The notes under the pieces: model-generated
Databases searched by the model: none
The model's input: the letters and a program-made list of their open reading frames with translations, nothing else
What the model was told of the DNA's origin: nothing
Shown: piece by piece, positions 17,232 through 27,500 of the stretch
Position numbering within the stretch: position 1 is the first letter of the stretch
How the letters are laid out: each line of letters starts with the position of its first letter
Assembly (NCBI RefSeq): GCF_004115085.1
Contig: NZ_QXJP01000019.1
Location: 1-64,000 of the forward strand
Direction: 5' to 3'
Source of the DNA: Longirhabdus pacifica
Lineage (GTDB): Bacteria > Bacillota > Bacilli > Paenibacillales > DSM-105158
DNA length: 64,000 nt
Translations under genes and position numbers: made by a program

Positions 17232-18182
17232 TTAGCCGTCCTTATGATAGGACAACGATCGGTGTCTTTCAAGCCAATCGTGTATATCCTGCATGACTTC
17301 TTCACGATTTGTTTCATTTAGCATTTCATGTCTTCCTTCTTCGTATAGCTTTATGTCTACGGACTGTATCTGTAAATTTTGATACATATGATAAAGCTTC
17401 TTCACTCCTGCACCATTTCGACCTACAGGATCTTGATCTCCAGCAAACAAGAAAATAGGTAAGTTTTTTGGTATTTTACTCACATTTTTCTGTCGATGTA
17501 GTTTGGTTAAAAAAGTAGTAAATTCTTTATAAAAATTCGTTGTAAATATAGCACCACAGTGTGGATCATCGATATATTTCTGCACTTCGTCAGCATCTCT
17601 GCTTAACCAGTCGAAAGGAGTTTTTGCAGACTTAAACTGCTTATTGAACCCGCCGAATGATAGCTTATCCATCAGAGGACTTTTCGCTTTCTCATCCCGC
17701 AAAGCATGTTCAATGGAAGCCACCATACGCCCTGCATGAAATGAAACAAATTTTCCGTTACTGCCAGATAAAATGACCCCCTGCAAATCATAACCGTAAT
17801 CCGCCATATATTGCTGTGTTAAAAAGGAGCCCATACTGTGTCCGAGTAAAAAAATGGGGGTGTCAGGAAAGTCTTTTTTCGCTTGCTCATGAACTTGCCG
17901 CATATTTTTGACCATCCAGTCAAAGCCGTTACGCCCCACATAGCCCATTTCTTCTGTTGTTTTGGCCGTTTTCCCGTGGCCTCGATGATCATGTGCATAG
18001 ACGATCACTTGATGTTCCGTTAGAAAGGAAGCTAATCGCTCATACCTTTTTGCTGTTTCCGCCATGCCGTGTGCGATCAATAAAATGATCTTACCCTCTT
18101 TCACTTCATCCGGAAGCCACTGGTATACATGAATATGAATATCTTGAGGATCAATAAGGAGTTTTTCCACCTCTTTCATCAT
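17232..18182 (-). CDS. Alpha/beta hydrolase, monoacylglycerol-lipase-like
   Basis: About 316 residues of the S33/Hydrolase_4 group. The oxyanion region is IAHGMAETAKRYERLA. The nucleophile elbow GHSMGS (about 117-122) carries the catalytic serine. The acid is likely in FAGDQDPVG, and the histidine in EGRHEMLNE. Likely substrates are monoacylglycerols or lysophospholipids, by family resemblance. There is no signal peptide, so it is cytosolic. Start is ATG 18182 or 18179 after AGGTGG. Confidence 0.83.
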   Translation of the reverse strand: MMKEVEKLLIDPQDIHIHVYQWLPDEVKEGKIILLIAHGMAETAKRYERLASFLTEHQVIVYAHDHRGHGKTAKTTEEMGYVGRNGFDWMVKNMRQVHEQAKKDFPDTPIFLLGHSMGSFLTQQYMADYGYDLQGVILSGSNGKFVSFHAGRMVASIEHALRDEKAKSPLMDKLSFGGFNKQFKSAKTPFDWLSRDADEVQKYIDDPHCGAIFTTNFYKEFTTFLTKLHRQKNVSKIPKNLPIFLFAGDQDPVGRNGAGVKKLYHMYQNLQIQSVDIKLYEEGRHEMLNETNREEVMQDIHDWLERHRSLSYHKDG

Positions 18183-18331
18183 GTCCACCTACCCTACAAG
18201 GTTATATTTGCTTTCTCATGACTATAATTATACACTGGTATACAAGTCAATGAAATACTATTCTTGCGTCATTGTACTGATTTTGGAATCGCATTCATTT
18301 TAGCTATATATTGCATGCACGGAGGTTTTAT

Positions 18332-19012
18332 ATGAAATTATCTGATAATTTATTGATAATGTCAAATCGCCAATGGGGTTTACATATGTTAACCATCATT
18401 TTGTTATCACTATTCTGTGTTTCTATGACTGTCTTTCGCATCATGAAGACAGATACATTTTTATATGCATTTATGGTGTGGAATGTATTTCTTGCTTGGA
18501 TTCCCTTCGTCGTTGCCTCTATCGCTTCTTTCTTTTTTGCGAGGCGAGCAAAGGCTTCCTTATCTTTTTTTGTCCTGCTGTTATGCTGGTTATTCTTTTT
18601 CCCTAATGCGCCCTATATGGTAACAGATATCATTCATTTTTATTACACCAAAGGAGAAATTTCGTTATGGTTTGACCTGATCATGTTTTTCTCCTACAGT
18701 ATACTGGGTATATTTTTAGGATTTTTATCTCTATCTTACATACAAACATTGTTAAAACGGTGGTATGGCAGCATCATAAGCTGGACATTTTTCTTGGTTG
18801 TGCATATATTATGTGGGATAGGCATTTATCTAGGACGAACATTACGGTGGAATAGCTGGGATATACTCACTAGTCCTCATCACATTGTTATCGATAGTGT
18901 ACAAGCATTACAAAATACAGAAGCTTTACAATTCATCACGATGGTAACCGGCATGCTCCTATGTATACATTTAGTTTTGCACGCGTTAACGTTTCGTCAT
19001 GATGTTGCGTAA
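18332..19012 (+). CDS. DUF1361 membrane protein
   Basis: A 226-residue integral membrane protein with about six hydrophobic segments. The conserved LLCWLFFFPNAPYMVTDIIH stretch between TM segments (about 90-110) is diagnostic for DUF1361. The family has no known function. The start is ATG 18332 after GGAGG. It is followed by the GrpB-like gene 36 bases on and may be co-transcribed with it. Confidence 0.8.
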   Translation: MKLSDNLLIMSNRQWGLHMLTIILLSLFCVSMTVFRIMKTDTFLYAFMVWNVFLAWIPFVVASIASFFFARRAKASLSFFVLLLCWLFFFPNAPYMVTDIIHFYYTKGEISLWFDLIMFFSYSILGIFLGFLSLSYIQTLLKRWYGSIISWTFFLVVHILCGIGIYLGRTLRWNSWDILTSPHHIVIDSVQALQNTEALQFITMVTGMLLCIHLVLHALTFRHDVA

Positions 19013-19047
19013 CCGTTTGTTTATATGATGAGAAAAGGTGGTGCAAT

Positions 19048-19572
19048 ATGAAAGTTAGACTATCTCCTTACACTGATGCATGGAAATTAATGTTTACGGA
19101 AGAAGAAGCATTACTTCAAACCATCTTCGGTAAAGCAATAATGAAGATCGAACATTTTGGCAGCACCGCCATTCCAGGTATGAAAGCAAAGCCTGTCATT
19201 GATATGATGTGTATGGTACATGATATTGCAATCATAGATACTTACAACGAACGTATGAAATCACTAGGATACGATGTAGCCGGTGAATGGGGGATTGAAG
19301 GAAGAAGATTATTTCGTAAGGGCGGGGAAAACAGAACACATCATATTCACTTTTATTCGTTTGATCATCCTGAAATTGAAAGACACTTAGTGTTCCGTGA
19401 CTATCTCCTAGCACATCCACAACAAGCTTTACGTTATAGTCAGTTCAAAGAAAGTCTAGCTCAAAAATATGAATCAACTTCTGAATATAGTGTGGCTAAA
19501 AAACCTTTTGTTTCTGCTATGGAGAAAACAGCTTTAGTTTGGTATCAACAGGAGAAAAATTCAAAGCCTTGA
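19048..19572 (+). CDS. GrpB family (UPF0157) protein
   Basis: A 174-residue protein of the nucleotidyltransferase-fold GrpB/UPF0157 family. The diagnostic HFGSTAIPGMKAKPVIDMM is present near residues 33-52, along with a conserved HHIHFYSFDHPEI segment. Biochemical role is not established. AAAGGTGG precedes the ATG. Its 3' end overlaps the end of a small convergent membrane ORF by 28 bases. Confidence 0.88.
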   Translation: MKVRLSPYTDAWKLMFTEEEALLQTIFGKAIMKIEHFGSTAIPGMKAKPVIDMMCMVHDIAIIDTYNERMKSLGYDVAGEWGIEGRRLFRKGGENRTHHIHFYSFDHPEIERHLVFRDYLLAHPQQALRYSQFKESLAQKYESTSEYSVAKKPFVSAMEKTALVWYQQEKNSKP

Positions 19573-19727
19573 TACAAAAAAAGGCATAGAAAGAAGCTGA
19601 GCATTACCATTGCAACCCAAATGGCTGTGGTTTTAGGACCTCGTATGAGTTGATAAAGCAACCATCCAATGATAACCATAAAAACGATATTGCCTAGGAT
19701 TGAGATGATTAGAAAAAATCCATACAT
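19545..19727 (-). CDS. Small two-TM membrane protein (hypothetical)
   Basis: A 60-residue ORF with two hydrophobic helices (about 2-24 and 34-52) and a short basic loop RGPKTT between them. AAGGGA lies about 10 bases upstream of ATG 19727. It overlaps the end of the GrpB-like gene tail to tail. The topology and ribosome binding site favour a real gene, but there is no family recognition. Confidence 0.45.
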   Translation of the reverse strand: MYGFFLIISILGNIVFMVIIGWLLYQLIRGPKTTAIWVAMVMLSFFLCLFLYQGFEFFSC

Positions 19728-19834
19728 AACGCTACTTCCCTTCTTGTTCTTCAGTGTATGAGTCAACCACAACATGGTTTTTTATTCATTTTATCATTGT
19801 TTATGCAATTTTTACTGCATCTTTCAATCAATTA

Positions 19835-19843
19835 TGTTATAAT
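19835..19843 (+). promoter_or_regulatory. Extended -10 promoter of the ABC-F leader
   Basis: TGTTATAAT is a TGn-TATAAT extended -10 element. The -35 region is weak. Transcription from here would give a leader of roughly 400 bases before the ABC-F start, containing a leader peptide and a terminator. Confidence 0.6.
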
Positions 19844-19879
19844 GTTGATATTTTCTAATTGAGAAGAATGGAGAAGACG

Positions 19880-19918
19880 ATGGATAATAAAATCTTGGCT
19901 AGTGCACAAATTGCATAG
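19880..19918 (+). CDS. Leader peptide of the ABC-F attenuator
   Basis: Encodes the 12-residue MDNKILASAQIA followed by TAG. GGAG lies 6 bases before the ATG. It sits between the promoter and the intrinsic terminator in the ABC-F 5' leader, the arrangement used for ribosome-stalling attenuation of antibiotic-resistance ABC-F genes. Drug-stalled ribosomes on this ORF would be expected to alter leader folding. Confidence 0.55.
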   Translation: MDNKILASAQIA

Positions 19919-20118
19919 TATGTTTATCTGGACTGCTAGTTGTATGATTAGCGGGAGATATTCACGAGCTAAGATTATAGTCTTTACCAACTTCTTAAAA
20001 CTTGCATAATAACCCTTCAACTTCATTTGATTTAAGTAACCTTTTACAGGTACTCCACCATATTGTCGTGCATTTCACATGATGGAATGCATACATGGTA
20101 CAACGATGATTGATGAAT

Positions 20119-20160
20119 AGGGGCTGTTATTAGACTATGTTCTAGTAGCAGCTCCTTTTT
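20119..20160 (+). terminator. Attenuator terminator in the ABC-F leader
   Basis: A 16-bp stem (arms 20119-20134 and 20141-20156, a few G-U pairs, loop CTATGT) followed by a T run. It ends about 110 bases before the ABC-F start and so blocks readthrough in the default state. CTGCTA at 19933-19938 can pair with TAGCAG in the 3' arm and may be part of an antiterminator. Confidence 0.8.
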
Positions 20161-20267
20161 GCTGTTTTATGTCATGTCGCTATATTCTTATCTCATGTAT
20201 CCCCCTTTACATACTAACGACACAGTTCATTTATTTCAAAAATATAAATGAAGGAGTTGGGTATACA

Positions 20268-22016
20268 TTGACGATACTTTTAAGTGGACGAAACATACAC
20301 AAACATTATGGAGATAAAAAAATATTAGATAACGTTTCCTTTGATATTAAAGTGAACGAGAAAATAGGTCTGGTTGGCCGTAATGGAACTGGAAAAACAA
20401 CACTCATGAATCTCATCTATACAGGAGCTTTAGACAAAGGGCAGCTCATATGGCATGACCCCTCTATCACTATAGGCTATTTAAAACAAGTTTCAGCCTA
20501 TATTGATGAAACAGAACAAGAGGAAACGATGTCTTCCAACAACAAGGATTATTTATTCACAGCAAGTCAGCTTGGCGTAGCGAAAGAAATCTACAAAGCA
20601 GAAGGCAACCAGACTACGTTAAGTGGTGGTGAACATACGAAGCTGCAATTAGCTTCCATATGGTCTGCACGACCAGCATTACTTCTGTTAGATGAACCAA
20701 CCAATCACATGGACGCTCAAGGCATTCAGTGGTTAATTGAACAACTACAAGCCTATCAAGGAACTTACATCACGATATCTCACAACAGATATTTTCTAGA
20801 CCAAGTAGTAGATCGCATCATTGAAATAGAGCAGCATCAACTGCATTCCTATACAGGAAATTACACAGATTATAGAAAACAAAAAGAGGAAACTATTCAG
20901 GCACAATGGAACGCCTACGATAAACAAGAAAAATATAACAAGAAAGTAGAAGAGGATATACAAAGAATAAGTAGATGGGCTAATCAAGGGCATCAAAATT
21001 CAGGAAAGAAAGCAATCGAGAATGGTGGGCTTTGTGGACTTAAAACATTTTATCGTAGTAAATCAAAAAAATTAGATCGACAGGCACAATCTAAACTTAA
21101 AAGGTTAGAACAAGCAAAAATAGAAGGCATTGCAAAACCACAAGCAGAACAGCACATTAAATTTCATTTTAATGACGGTGAGAAAAGAGGGAAACTTAGC
21201 TTAGAAGCAAAACGTATTAGTAAATCATACGGTAACCACATTCTATTTGAAAAAAGTTCTTTTACCATCCAGCGAGGGGGAAAAGTCGGACTGATCGGGG
21301 AAAATGGCAGTGGGAAAACGACGTTAATTCAATGCATATTACAGCAACAATCGTTAGATGAGGGCACCTTGCTGTTTCATCCTCATTTGCGCATGTCTTA
21401 CTTGAGTCAAGATGTCATTCATATGAACGAACAAGACGATATGCTTTCCCTCTTCCATATTACTAACTCTCAAGAAGAGGCAACTGTTCGCTCCCAATTA
21501 GTTCATATGGGTTTTAAAAAAGATATGCTGCATCAATCCATCGGCTCTTTAAGTCTTGGAGAACGTATGAAATTAAAAATTGCTCAACTGTTATTTGAAG
21601 ACCACGATTTGCTTATTCTAGATGAACCGACAAATCATCTTGATTTGAATACAAGGGAACAACTTGAACAGGCATTACAACATTATAAGGGAACCTTGTT
21701 GCTCGTCACACATGATCGATATATGCTAGAAAAAATATGTAACACTGTCCTTGTAATCGAGCATAAACACATTAAAAAGTTCCCTTATTCTTTTAAAGAA
21801 TATGTGCAAAAATCAAAGCAAGAGCATAAGCAACCTCTTAAAAACGCGGAGCCGGCAACAAAAGAAAAACAAGAAGAAAGATTATTAAGAATACAACATC
21901 AATTAACAACAGTATTAAGCCAGTTGAGCCTGTGTTCACCACATGATCCTATGTATAAACAGTTAGATGAGGAATTTAAAGCATTATTAGCAGAAAAGCA
22001 ACAATATAATCAATGA
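20268..22016 (+). CDS. ABC-F ribosome-protection ATPase (VmlR/Vga-like)
   Basis: About 582 residues, two ABC domains without membrane segments. Walker A motifs are GRNGTGKTT and GENGSGKTT; signatures are TLSGGEHTKLQLA and SLSLGERMKLKIA; Walker B motifs are LLLLDEPTNHMD and LLILDEPTNHLD. The interdomain linker (about 225-300) is long and basic, with LKTFYRSKSKKLDRQ, as in antibiotic-resistance ABC-F proteins of the Vga/VmlR type. Such proteins eject lincosamides, streptogramin A or pleuromutilins from the ribosome; the specificity here is inferred. TTG start behind AAGGAG. The leader carries a short ORF and a terminator, which supports drug-inducible expression. Confidence 0.85.
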   Translation: MTILLSGRNIHKHYGDKKILDNVSFDIKVNEKIGLVGRNGTGKTTLMNLIYTGALDKGQLIWHDPSITIGYLKQVSAYIDETEQEETMSSNNKDYLFTASQLGVAKEIYKAEGNQTTLSGGEHTKLQLASIWSARPALLLLDEPTNHMDAQGIQWLIEQLQAYQGTYITISHNRYFLDQVVDRIIEIEQHQLHSYTGNYTDYRKQKEETIQAQWNAYDKQEKYNKKVEEDIQRISRWANQGHQNSGKKAIENGGLCGLKTFYRSKSKKLDRQAQSKLKRLEQAKIEGIAKPQAEQHIKFHFNDGEKRGKLSLEAKRISKSYGNHILFEKSSFTIQRGGKVGLIGENGSGKTTLIQCILQQQSLDEGTLLFHPHLRMSYLSQDVIHMNEQDDMLSLFHITNSQEEATVRSQLVHMGFKKDMLHQSIGSLSLGERMKLKIAQLLFEDHDLLILDEPTNHLDLNTREQLEQALQHYKGTLLLVTHDRYMLEKICNTVLVIEHKHIKKFPYSFKEYVQKSKQEHKQPLKNAEPATKEKQEERLLRIQHQLTTVLSQLSLCSPHDPMYKQLDEEFKALLAEKQQYNQ

Positions 22017-22039
22017 GAATGAATGACAGCTGTATAATC

Positions 22040-22087
22040 AATGGCATTAATGTTTTATAATGTAAATATTTAATGCCATTGAACTCT
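22040..22087 (+). terminator. Terminator of the ABC-F gene
   Basis: AATGGCATTAA (22040-22050) and TTAATGCCATT (22070-22080) form a perfect 11-bp stem, followed shortly by a T-rich stretch, 24 bases after the stop. Confidence 0.8.
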
Positions 22088-22149
22088 TTTTTATGAACCA
22101 CTTATTCTTCTATATGATTAAATTGAATGTAAATGTAGAGACATCTGTA

Positions 22150-22581
22150 TTAATACTTACACTTTCTTTTCCTTGAGCATGGTTTAATTTGTTTTCCTTT
22201 TTTATTGAAAAATATCTTTTCAGATACGGGTCTTTTTTTTCTATCATAACCTTGTGCAAATGCAACCCTTCTATTTCTATTAATAATAGGGTACTTAAAT
22301 GTTCGGATGATAATTTTATTATTTTTAAAATTTATAACAGAATTTTGCAGATATTTACTTGGTTTGAGTACAATACGATTGTTAACCACTTTAATGTCTG
22401 CATTAGAAATGGAAGTAAAGAAGATACATATCCCTATTGCTCCTGCACAAAAACATGGACTATCACAGGGTGAAAAAATAATGACGCAAAATTCATTTAG
22501 ACAGCTACTAGCATCTTGCTTCAATTTATATGTCTTTCGATGAACAGATGGATTTTTCCGAATCAAAACAATCATCTCCAT
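22150..22581 (-). CDS. Hypothetical Cys-containing basic protein
   Basis: A 143-residue ORF in an otherwise empty 830-base interval. The N-terminal half has a Cys cluster (SPCDSPCFCAGAIGIC) within a hydrophobic stretch. The middle is beta-like (NKIIIRTFKYPIINRNRR). The C terminus is strongly basic and ends with KPCSRKRKCKY. The ribosome binding site is weak; a TTG at 22566 behind GGAG is an alternative start. No family recognised. It could be a spore-coat-type protein, but that is a guess from composition only. Confidence 0.4.
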   Translation of the reverse strand: MEMIVLIRKNPSVHRKTYKLKQDASSCLNEFCVIIFSPCDSPCFCAGAIGICIFFTSISNADIKVVNNRIVLKPSKYLQNSVINFKNNKIIIRTFKYPIINRNRRVAFAQGYDRKKRPVSEKIFFNKKGKQIKPCSRKRKCKY

Positions 22582-22769
22582 TAGCCTATTTTTCTTGTTT
22601 TTCTCTATATTAGATGCCGTAGGAGATGGTTTTGCTTGTATGAAAACCTAGATAAGCTTTATGTATATTCGATTAAAATAAGTCATTTGTTCCCTCAGCA
22701 AAACTTACATCATCATGAACAATACAGTATGAATGGACAAATGAAAATTATAATGATGCGCAACATAAA

Positions 22770-22800
22770 AAAGACTGGCATAATGACAGCTCCAGTCTTT
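22770..22800 (-). terminator. Terminator of the SLH-domain gene
   Basis: AAAGACTGG (22770-22778) and CCAGTCTTT (22792-22800), followed on the minus strand by a U tract, 45 bases beyond the SLH gene stop. Confidence 0.85.
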
Positions 22801-22844
22801 ATCTCACATAGTGTATAAATGAAAAGTGTTACCAACGAAACAAC

Positions 22845-24482
22845 TTAAAACTCTCCTAGCTTCTGAAGTAGAAGGGTTAACACCGTTGCAGCTTGTGCAC
22901 GAGTCGCTTGCTCTTGTGGCATAAAACGTTGATTTGCATCCCCTTGCAGTATGCCTAGCTGACTTGCAGAAGCAATGCTTTGCAGCGCATAATCACTGAT
23001 CATATCCGCATCACTGTACGTTACATCCTGATATCCTAATGCAAAAACTTCCCCACCACGATAGCCAAAAGCATTCATAGCCATCACTGCCATCTGCTCT
23101 CTCGTAATCCACTCATCTGGAGCAAATTGTCCTTCACTGTAGCCATTGATAATGCCTTCACGATAGGCTGCTTCAATTTGATTTGCTGCCCAGAAATCTT
23201 GATTTACATCTTGAAACGTACTGATGTTTTCGTTGGATTTCAACATTAGTGCTCTCGCAAGCATGGTTGTAAATTGCGCGCGCGTTACAGATGATTCAGG
23301 TTCAAACTGTCCGTTAGGCATGCCAGAAATGATGGTTCTAGCTGCCAATACTTCCACGCTATCTGCTGCCCAATGATCTTTCATATCATCAAACTTTTTA
23401 TCTTTTTCCATCACAGCGAATGAAGAGAAGTGATCACTATAAAACGTCATGCTGTCACCAGTAATGACTCCACCGTAATATTCCCATTCCTTCGTTTCTT
23501 CATTGTAATAAAACGCGCTTGCCTTGCGATTGTCTTGTACTTCCTCATTCAACTCTATTTCTAACATCACTTTATCCGTAAATGAAGTGATTGCAGTATT
23601 TTTATTACCATCTATTACTTTTACATTATAACTAAATTGTTGAGAGAGCCATGTACTATACTGGTCTCCTTTAGGAGGTTCACTGCGTTGAACTTCAAAA
23701 CAGATTTCTCCTTTTTCCATCGATAATGACTGTAAAATAGTGTTGGGTAACGTAATGGACCATCCATCACTATGCATCTTTAACGCTTTTCCCTGCTCTT
23801 GCACGTCACCAAATAAGCTAGCATCCATTTTTAGTTCCCAAGTCAATTGATTTTTACTTGCTTGATGAAGTTCAAGCGAAACGTATTCATCGTCTTTTGC
23901 GTTCTTTAATGCTTCTTTTAATTCTTTATTTGTAATGACAGTAACGTGATCATCTTTTTTGTTTTTATTACTCTTGTTATTTGGTTTATCTTCATTTCCA
24001 CCGTTGCCACCGCCACCATTACCAGGATTGCTTGGGTTTCCTGGATCAGGGTCAGGATCTCCTGAATGCTCAACTACAGTAAATGACTTTACAGCTTTCT
24101 CTGTCATAGCTTGTAGTGTGACCGTATATTTTCCTAACACAACATCAGCAGCAAGTTTCATTATGTCTGTAATCTTCCCGTCTGTTCCTATTTCATTATC
24201 ACTCCACTGACCTGTATATACTTCATAACCGTATTCATCTACAATCGTCAAGGTTGGATTTATGCCGTATGCAGCATCGTCACCATTTTTCACATAGGCT
24301 TCCAATTGCACCGTATCCCCTTGCTTATATTGTGCTTGTAGTGAACTTATTTGTACCTTAATATTTTGATTCATATCCTCATCGCTTGTTAAAGATAAGT
24401 CAAGAGCTTGATTATTTGCATACACTGGCATAGCAATGCTTAATAGTGCTAAAATCATTACGACATATAAGGCTTTCTTCAT
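22845..24482 (-). CDS. Secreted protein with three SLH domains
   Basis: About 545 residues. A signal peptide (MKKALYVVMILALLSIAMPVYA) is followed by an Ig-like/DUF region. A low-complexity linker of Pro, Gly, Asn and Asp (about 148-185) comes next, then a beta-rich middle. Three C-terminal SLH repeats (about 370-545) begin DDMKDHWAADSVEVLAARTI, with matching FQDVNQDFWAANQIEAA and YQDVTYSDADMISDYAL, each with TRAQ/TREQ motifs. SLH domains bind pyruvylated secondary cell-wall polymer. It is encoded 85 bases downstream of the S8 protease on the same strand, with a GGGAGG/CCTCCC hairpin at 24512-24540 between them. Confidence 0.85.
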   Translation of the reverse strand: MKKALYVVMILALLSIAMPVYANNQALDLSLTSDEDMNQNIKVQISSLQAQYKQGDTVQLEAYVKNGDDAAYGINPTLTIVDEYGYEVYTGQWSDNEIGTDGKITDIMKLAADVVLGKYTVTLQAMTEKAVKSFTVVEHSGDPDPDPGNPSNPGNGGGGNGGNEDKPNNKSNKNKKDDHVTVITNKELKEALKNAKDDEYVSLELHQASKNQLTWELKMDASLFGDVQEQGKALKMHSDGWSITLPNTILQSLSMEKGEICFEVQRSEPPKGDQYSTWLSQQFSYNVKVIDGNKNTAITSFTDKVMLEIELNEEVQDNRKASAFYYNEETKEWEYYGGVITGDSMTFYSDHFSSFAVMEKDKKFDDMKDHWAADSVEVLAARTIISGMPNGQFEPESSVTRAQFTTMLARALMLKSNENISTFQDVNQDFWAANQIEAAYREGIINGYSEGQFAPDEWITREQMAVMAMNAFGYRGGEVFALGYQDVTYSDADMISDYALQSIASASQLGILQGDANQRFMPQEQATRAQAATVLTLLLQKLGEF

Positions 24483-24567
24483 TCCACAAACTCCCTTCAT
24501 ATTTAACCGTATAGGGAGGAAGACACATGATCTCCCTCCCCATTGACTTGCTTTTTTTACTGTTTAT

Positions 24568-27500
24568 TTACTGTTGAATGATAAAATTAGTAACATCATG
24601 TTTTTCTGCATATGGAGTCTGCGTTCCTTCTTCCCACACAAACACTTCTACGTTATAATCTCCTGGCTGTAGTTGATATAGCGGAATGTGTGATCCAAAT
24701 TTCAATGTATTTCCTTCATAGATTTCATTTGCTGTTAAAAAGGACTTATGAACAGGTTGATTGTTCTGATCCGTTATTTGAATCGTCAGCTTTAAATTGG
24801 CTACTTGTGCTTGTGATATATTTTCTACAACAGCTTCTAATTTTGCCATGCCAACACCATCAAATGTCTCACTCTCTATATACTCTCCTCCGTCGGATTC
24901 AAACATCGTTACGGAATTGATATTAATAGATAGAGGAGAATTGTAGACATAGAATGACACGTATTCTTTGTCTAACAATTTGCCTGTATTATCTTTAAGC
25001 ATCGCCGTTACCTTATATTCTCCACTCGGTGCATCAATCCATGGAGTGTAGATTGCTTCATAAGCATTGGTATCCGTCGCCATTGGTAACTGTTCCACCA
25101 CACCATTGACATCCATCACTTCTACTTCCCAGTTACCAGTTTGGTTGGCACTAGCTTTGATTGTGGTGGGATTACTAATTTTTACGAACTTATCTGGATT
25201 AGCCGTAACAGACTCAATGATGTCTGGGTCATATCCTTCTACAAGGTGGAAATCTAATGCTGAAACATTACCTGCATTATCATATGCTTTTGCAATGATC
25301 ACTGCACCTTTAGTAAGCCCTTCACTCATCGTGTATGATAACTCACTACCATATACAGTTGCCCTTTGGTTTGGTGTTTCTGGGTCACCATCTCTATCTA
25401 TGATTAAGGAGTAATATGCAATGCCACTACCTAACTCGCCATCTTCGCCGTTAAAAATCAACTTATCTTCCCCACCGATGTACTCAATATTAGTGGATGG
25501 AGCGGTATTATCCAATAAGATTGGAACTTCTAACGTTTGTGCATCCTTACCTTCGTAATCAATCATCGCTTCTATTTGATACCAATAGTTACCGTCTGGA
25601 AGTACTTCTCCATCTTTTGTACCATTCCACGTTAAATCATTTAGAAAAAATGCAACTTGTCTTGTGTCGTAGTTTTTGTACACTTCATCTGCTCTACCTA
25701 CATCACGAATGAGATTTCCATCCTCATCCAGTATGTTACCTTTTACATATTTGGCATTACGAACAAAAGATAAGTAAGGTGTAATGTCATCATATTCACC
25801 ATCATTGTTCGGTGAAAATGCAATCGGTGTATACTCTTGATTTAGAGGGTGAACACCTAAATAATATAAACCATATATAGATTGTCCTACCATTCCACCT
25901 ACACCATAAACAGCATAACTATCATCTTCGTACATCAGACTATCTAATATCGGAGCATCATTCCAGTCCCCTTTAAAACCTACATAAGGAACAGACAATG
26001 TCGGTACTCCATCTTCCCCATTCACATCTACCAATTGAACGAACCCTTCAAACCAGTAGCCATTCTCGAATATTTCAACAATATCTTCATCCACATCACG
26101 TAGATCAATTTCCACATCAAATGAGACGGAATCTCTTGCAGGAACGGTTACCGTCGTTCCATATACGCTATCGGTCACATCACCGTACATGGATATTTCC
26201 GCTCCAGGCAACGCAAGCGGTTCCATAAGGGAGTACATCACTCCAGCAAAAGCTGGTGCATCCGTTTGAACGTTACTGTATACCGCATACGTCACAGACT
26301 CATCGCTATAGTTAGTAGCCGTTAATTCGAAACTGGCCACATTGCCTCTTACTTCTTTTAACGCTACTTTCGCTTCTTCTGTTTCTTCTTCTACCACTAC
26401 GACAGGAGTAGATAGTGCTTTATGAAGTTGCATAATACCTGAACCCTGTCTACGAGGAGAATAAGGTAAATCCTCTTCTGTATATACCACTTGTGCTGTA
26501 TTCATCAACATATTTTTAGCCAAATAAACTCTATCTCTTCCTTCAGTTTTGAATTTGTCATCTATATACTCCATCACAAGCGCTGATCCCCCAGAAACGT
26601 GCGGAGCAGCCATGGAAGTACCGCTGTTGACACCATATTTTCCATTTTGTAATGTGGAATAGATCTGACCTCCTGGTGCTGTAATCTCTGGCTTAAAGTC
26701 TAAATTAGGTGTTAATCCCCAAGAGGTGAACGTCGACATCTCACCGCCAGCGTTATTAATTACTTCTAAACGCTCACCAGTAAATGTTACTTTCATTTCT
26801 CCGCCGTTCTCTATCACTTTTTCTTCAAGCATGTTTCCATCTGCTATACTTAGCGAAACCATTGGAATAATTGGATCATTTACAGCCATATTGACGTAAT
26901 CACCGTGCCCTTCAAAACCACGCACGATAACACCAGCAGCTCCTGCTATTTCCGCCTGAACCTGTATTTGTGCATAAAAGAAGCTACCTGTTCTGACTAC
27001 GAAAACGACCTTGCCTTCTACATCTTTTCCTACATATTTGTCAGCTTGTCCATCCTCAACGTAAACGACGTCCATTTCACTGTTAAAGACATCTAACGCG
27101 TCTGGTGCATCTGCTTTTTTATAAGCGATAGAATAGTCTGTACCACCAATATCAGCTATAAACTCTTCTAGCTGTATGTTCGTATTTTCTATCGATGCTA
27201 CTTGAATTGTGTCATAAGAAATACCAGGACTACCTACTACACCGTAATCTGGATGATCTGCTCTAGGATAGAAACCACCTGTCATTGCTTGTGAGTTCCC
27301 AGCAGAGACAGAAACCATAACCCCATTATCTACTGCGCGTTTCACCGCTTGTTGCTCTGGATCATCTTCATTTACGAATTGTGCTGGAGCACCTAAACTC
27401 ATATTGATAACATCTGCTTGTAGCTTGATCGCATCATCAATTGCTTTAATATATATATCTCCTGATGTTGTCGTTTCTTCCGTGTAATTACCGAATACTT

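Noticed and set aside
24512-24540. GGGAGG/CCTCCC hairpin between the S8 protease and SLH genes as a terminator
   Set aside because: No U tract on the minus strand and it is purine/pyrimidine-biased; it may only tune translation of the SLH gene.
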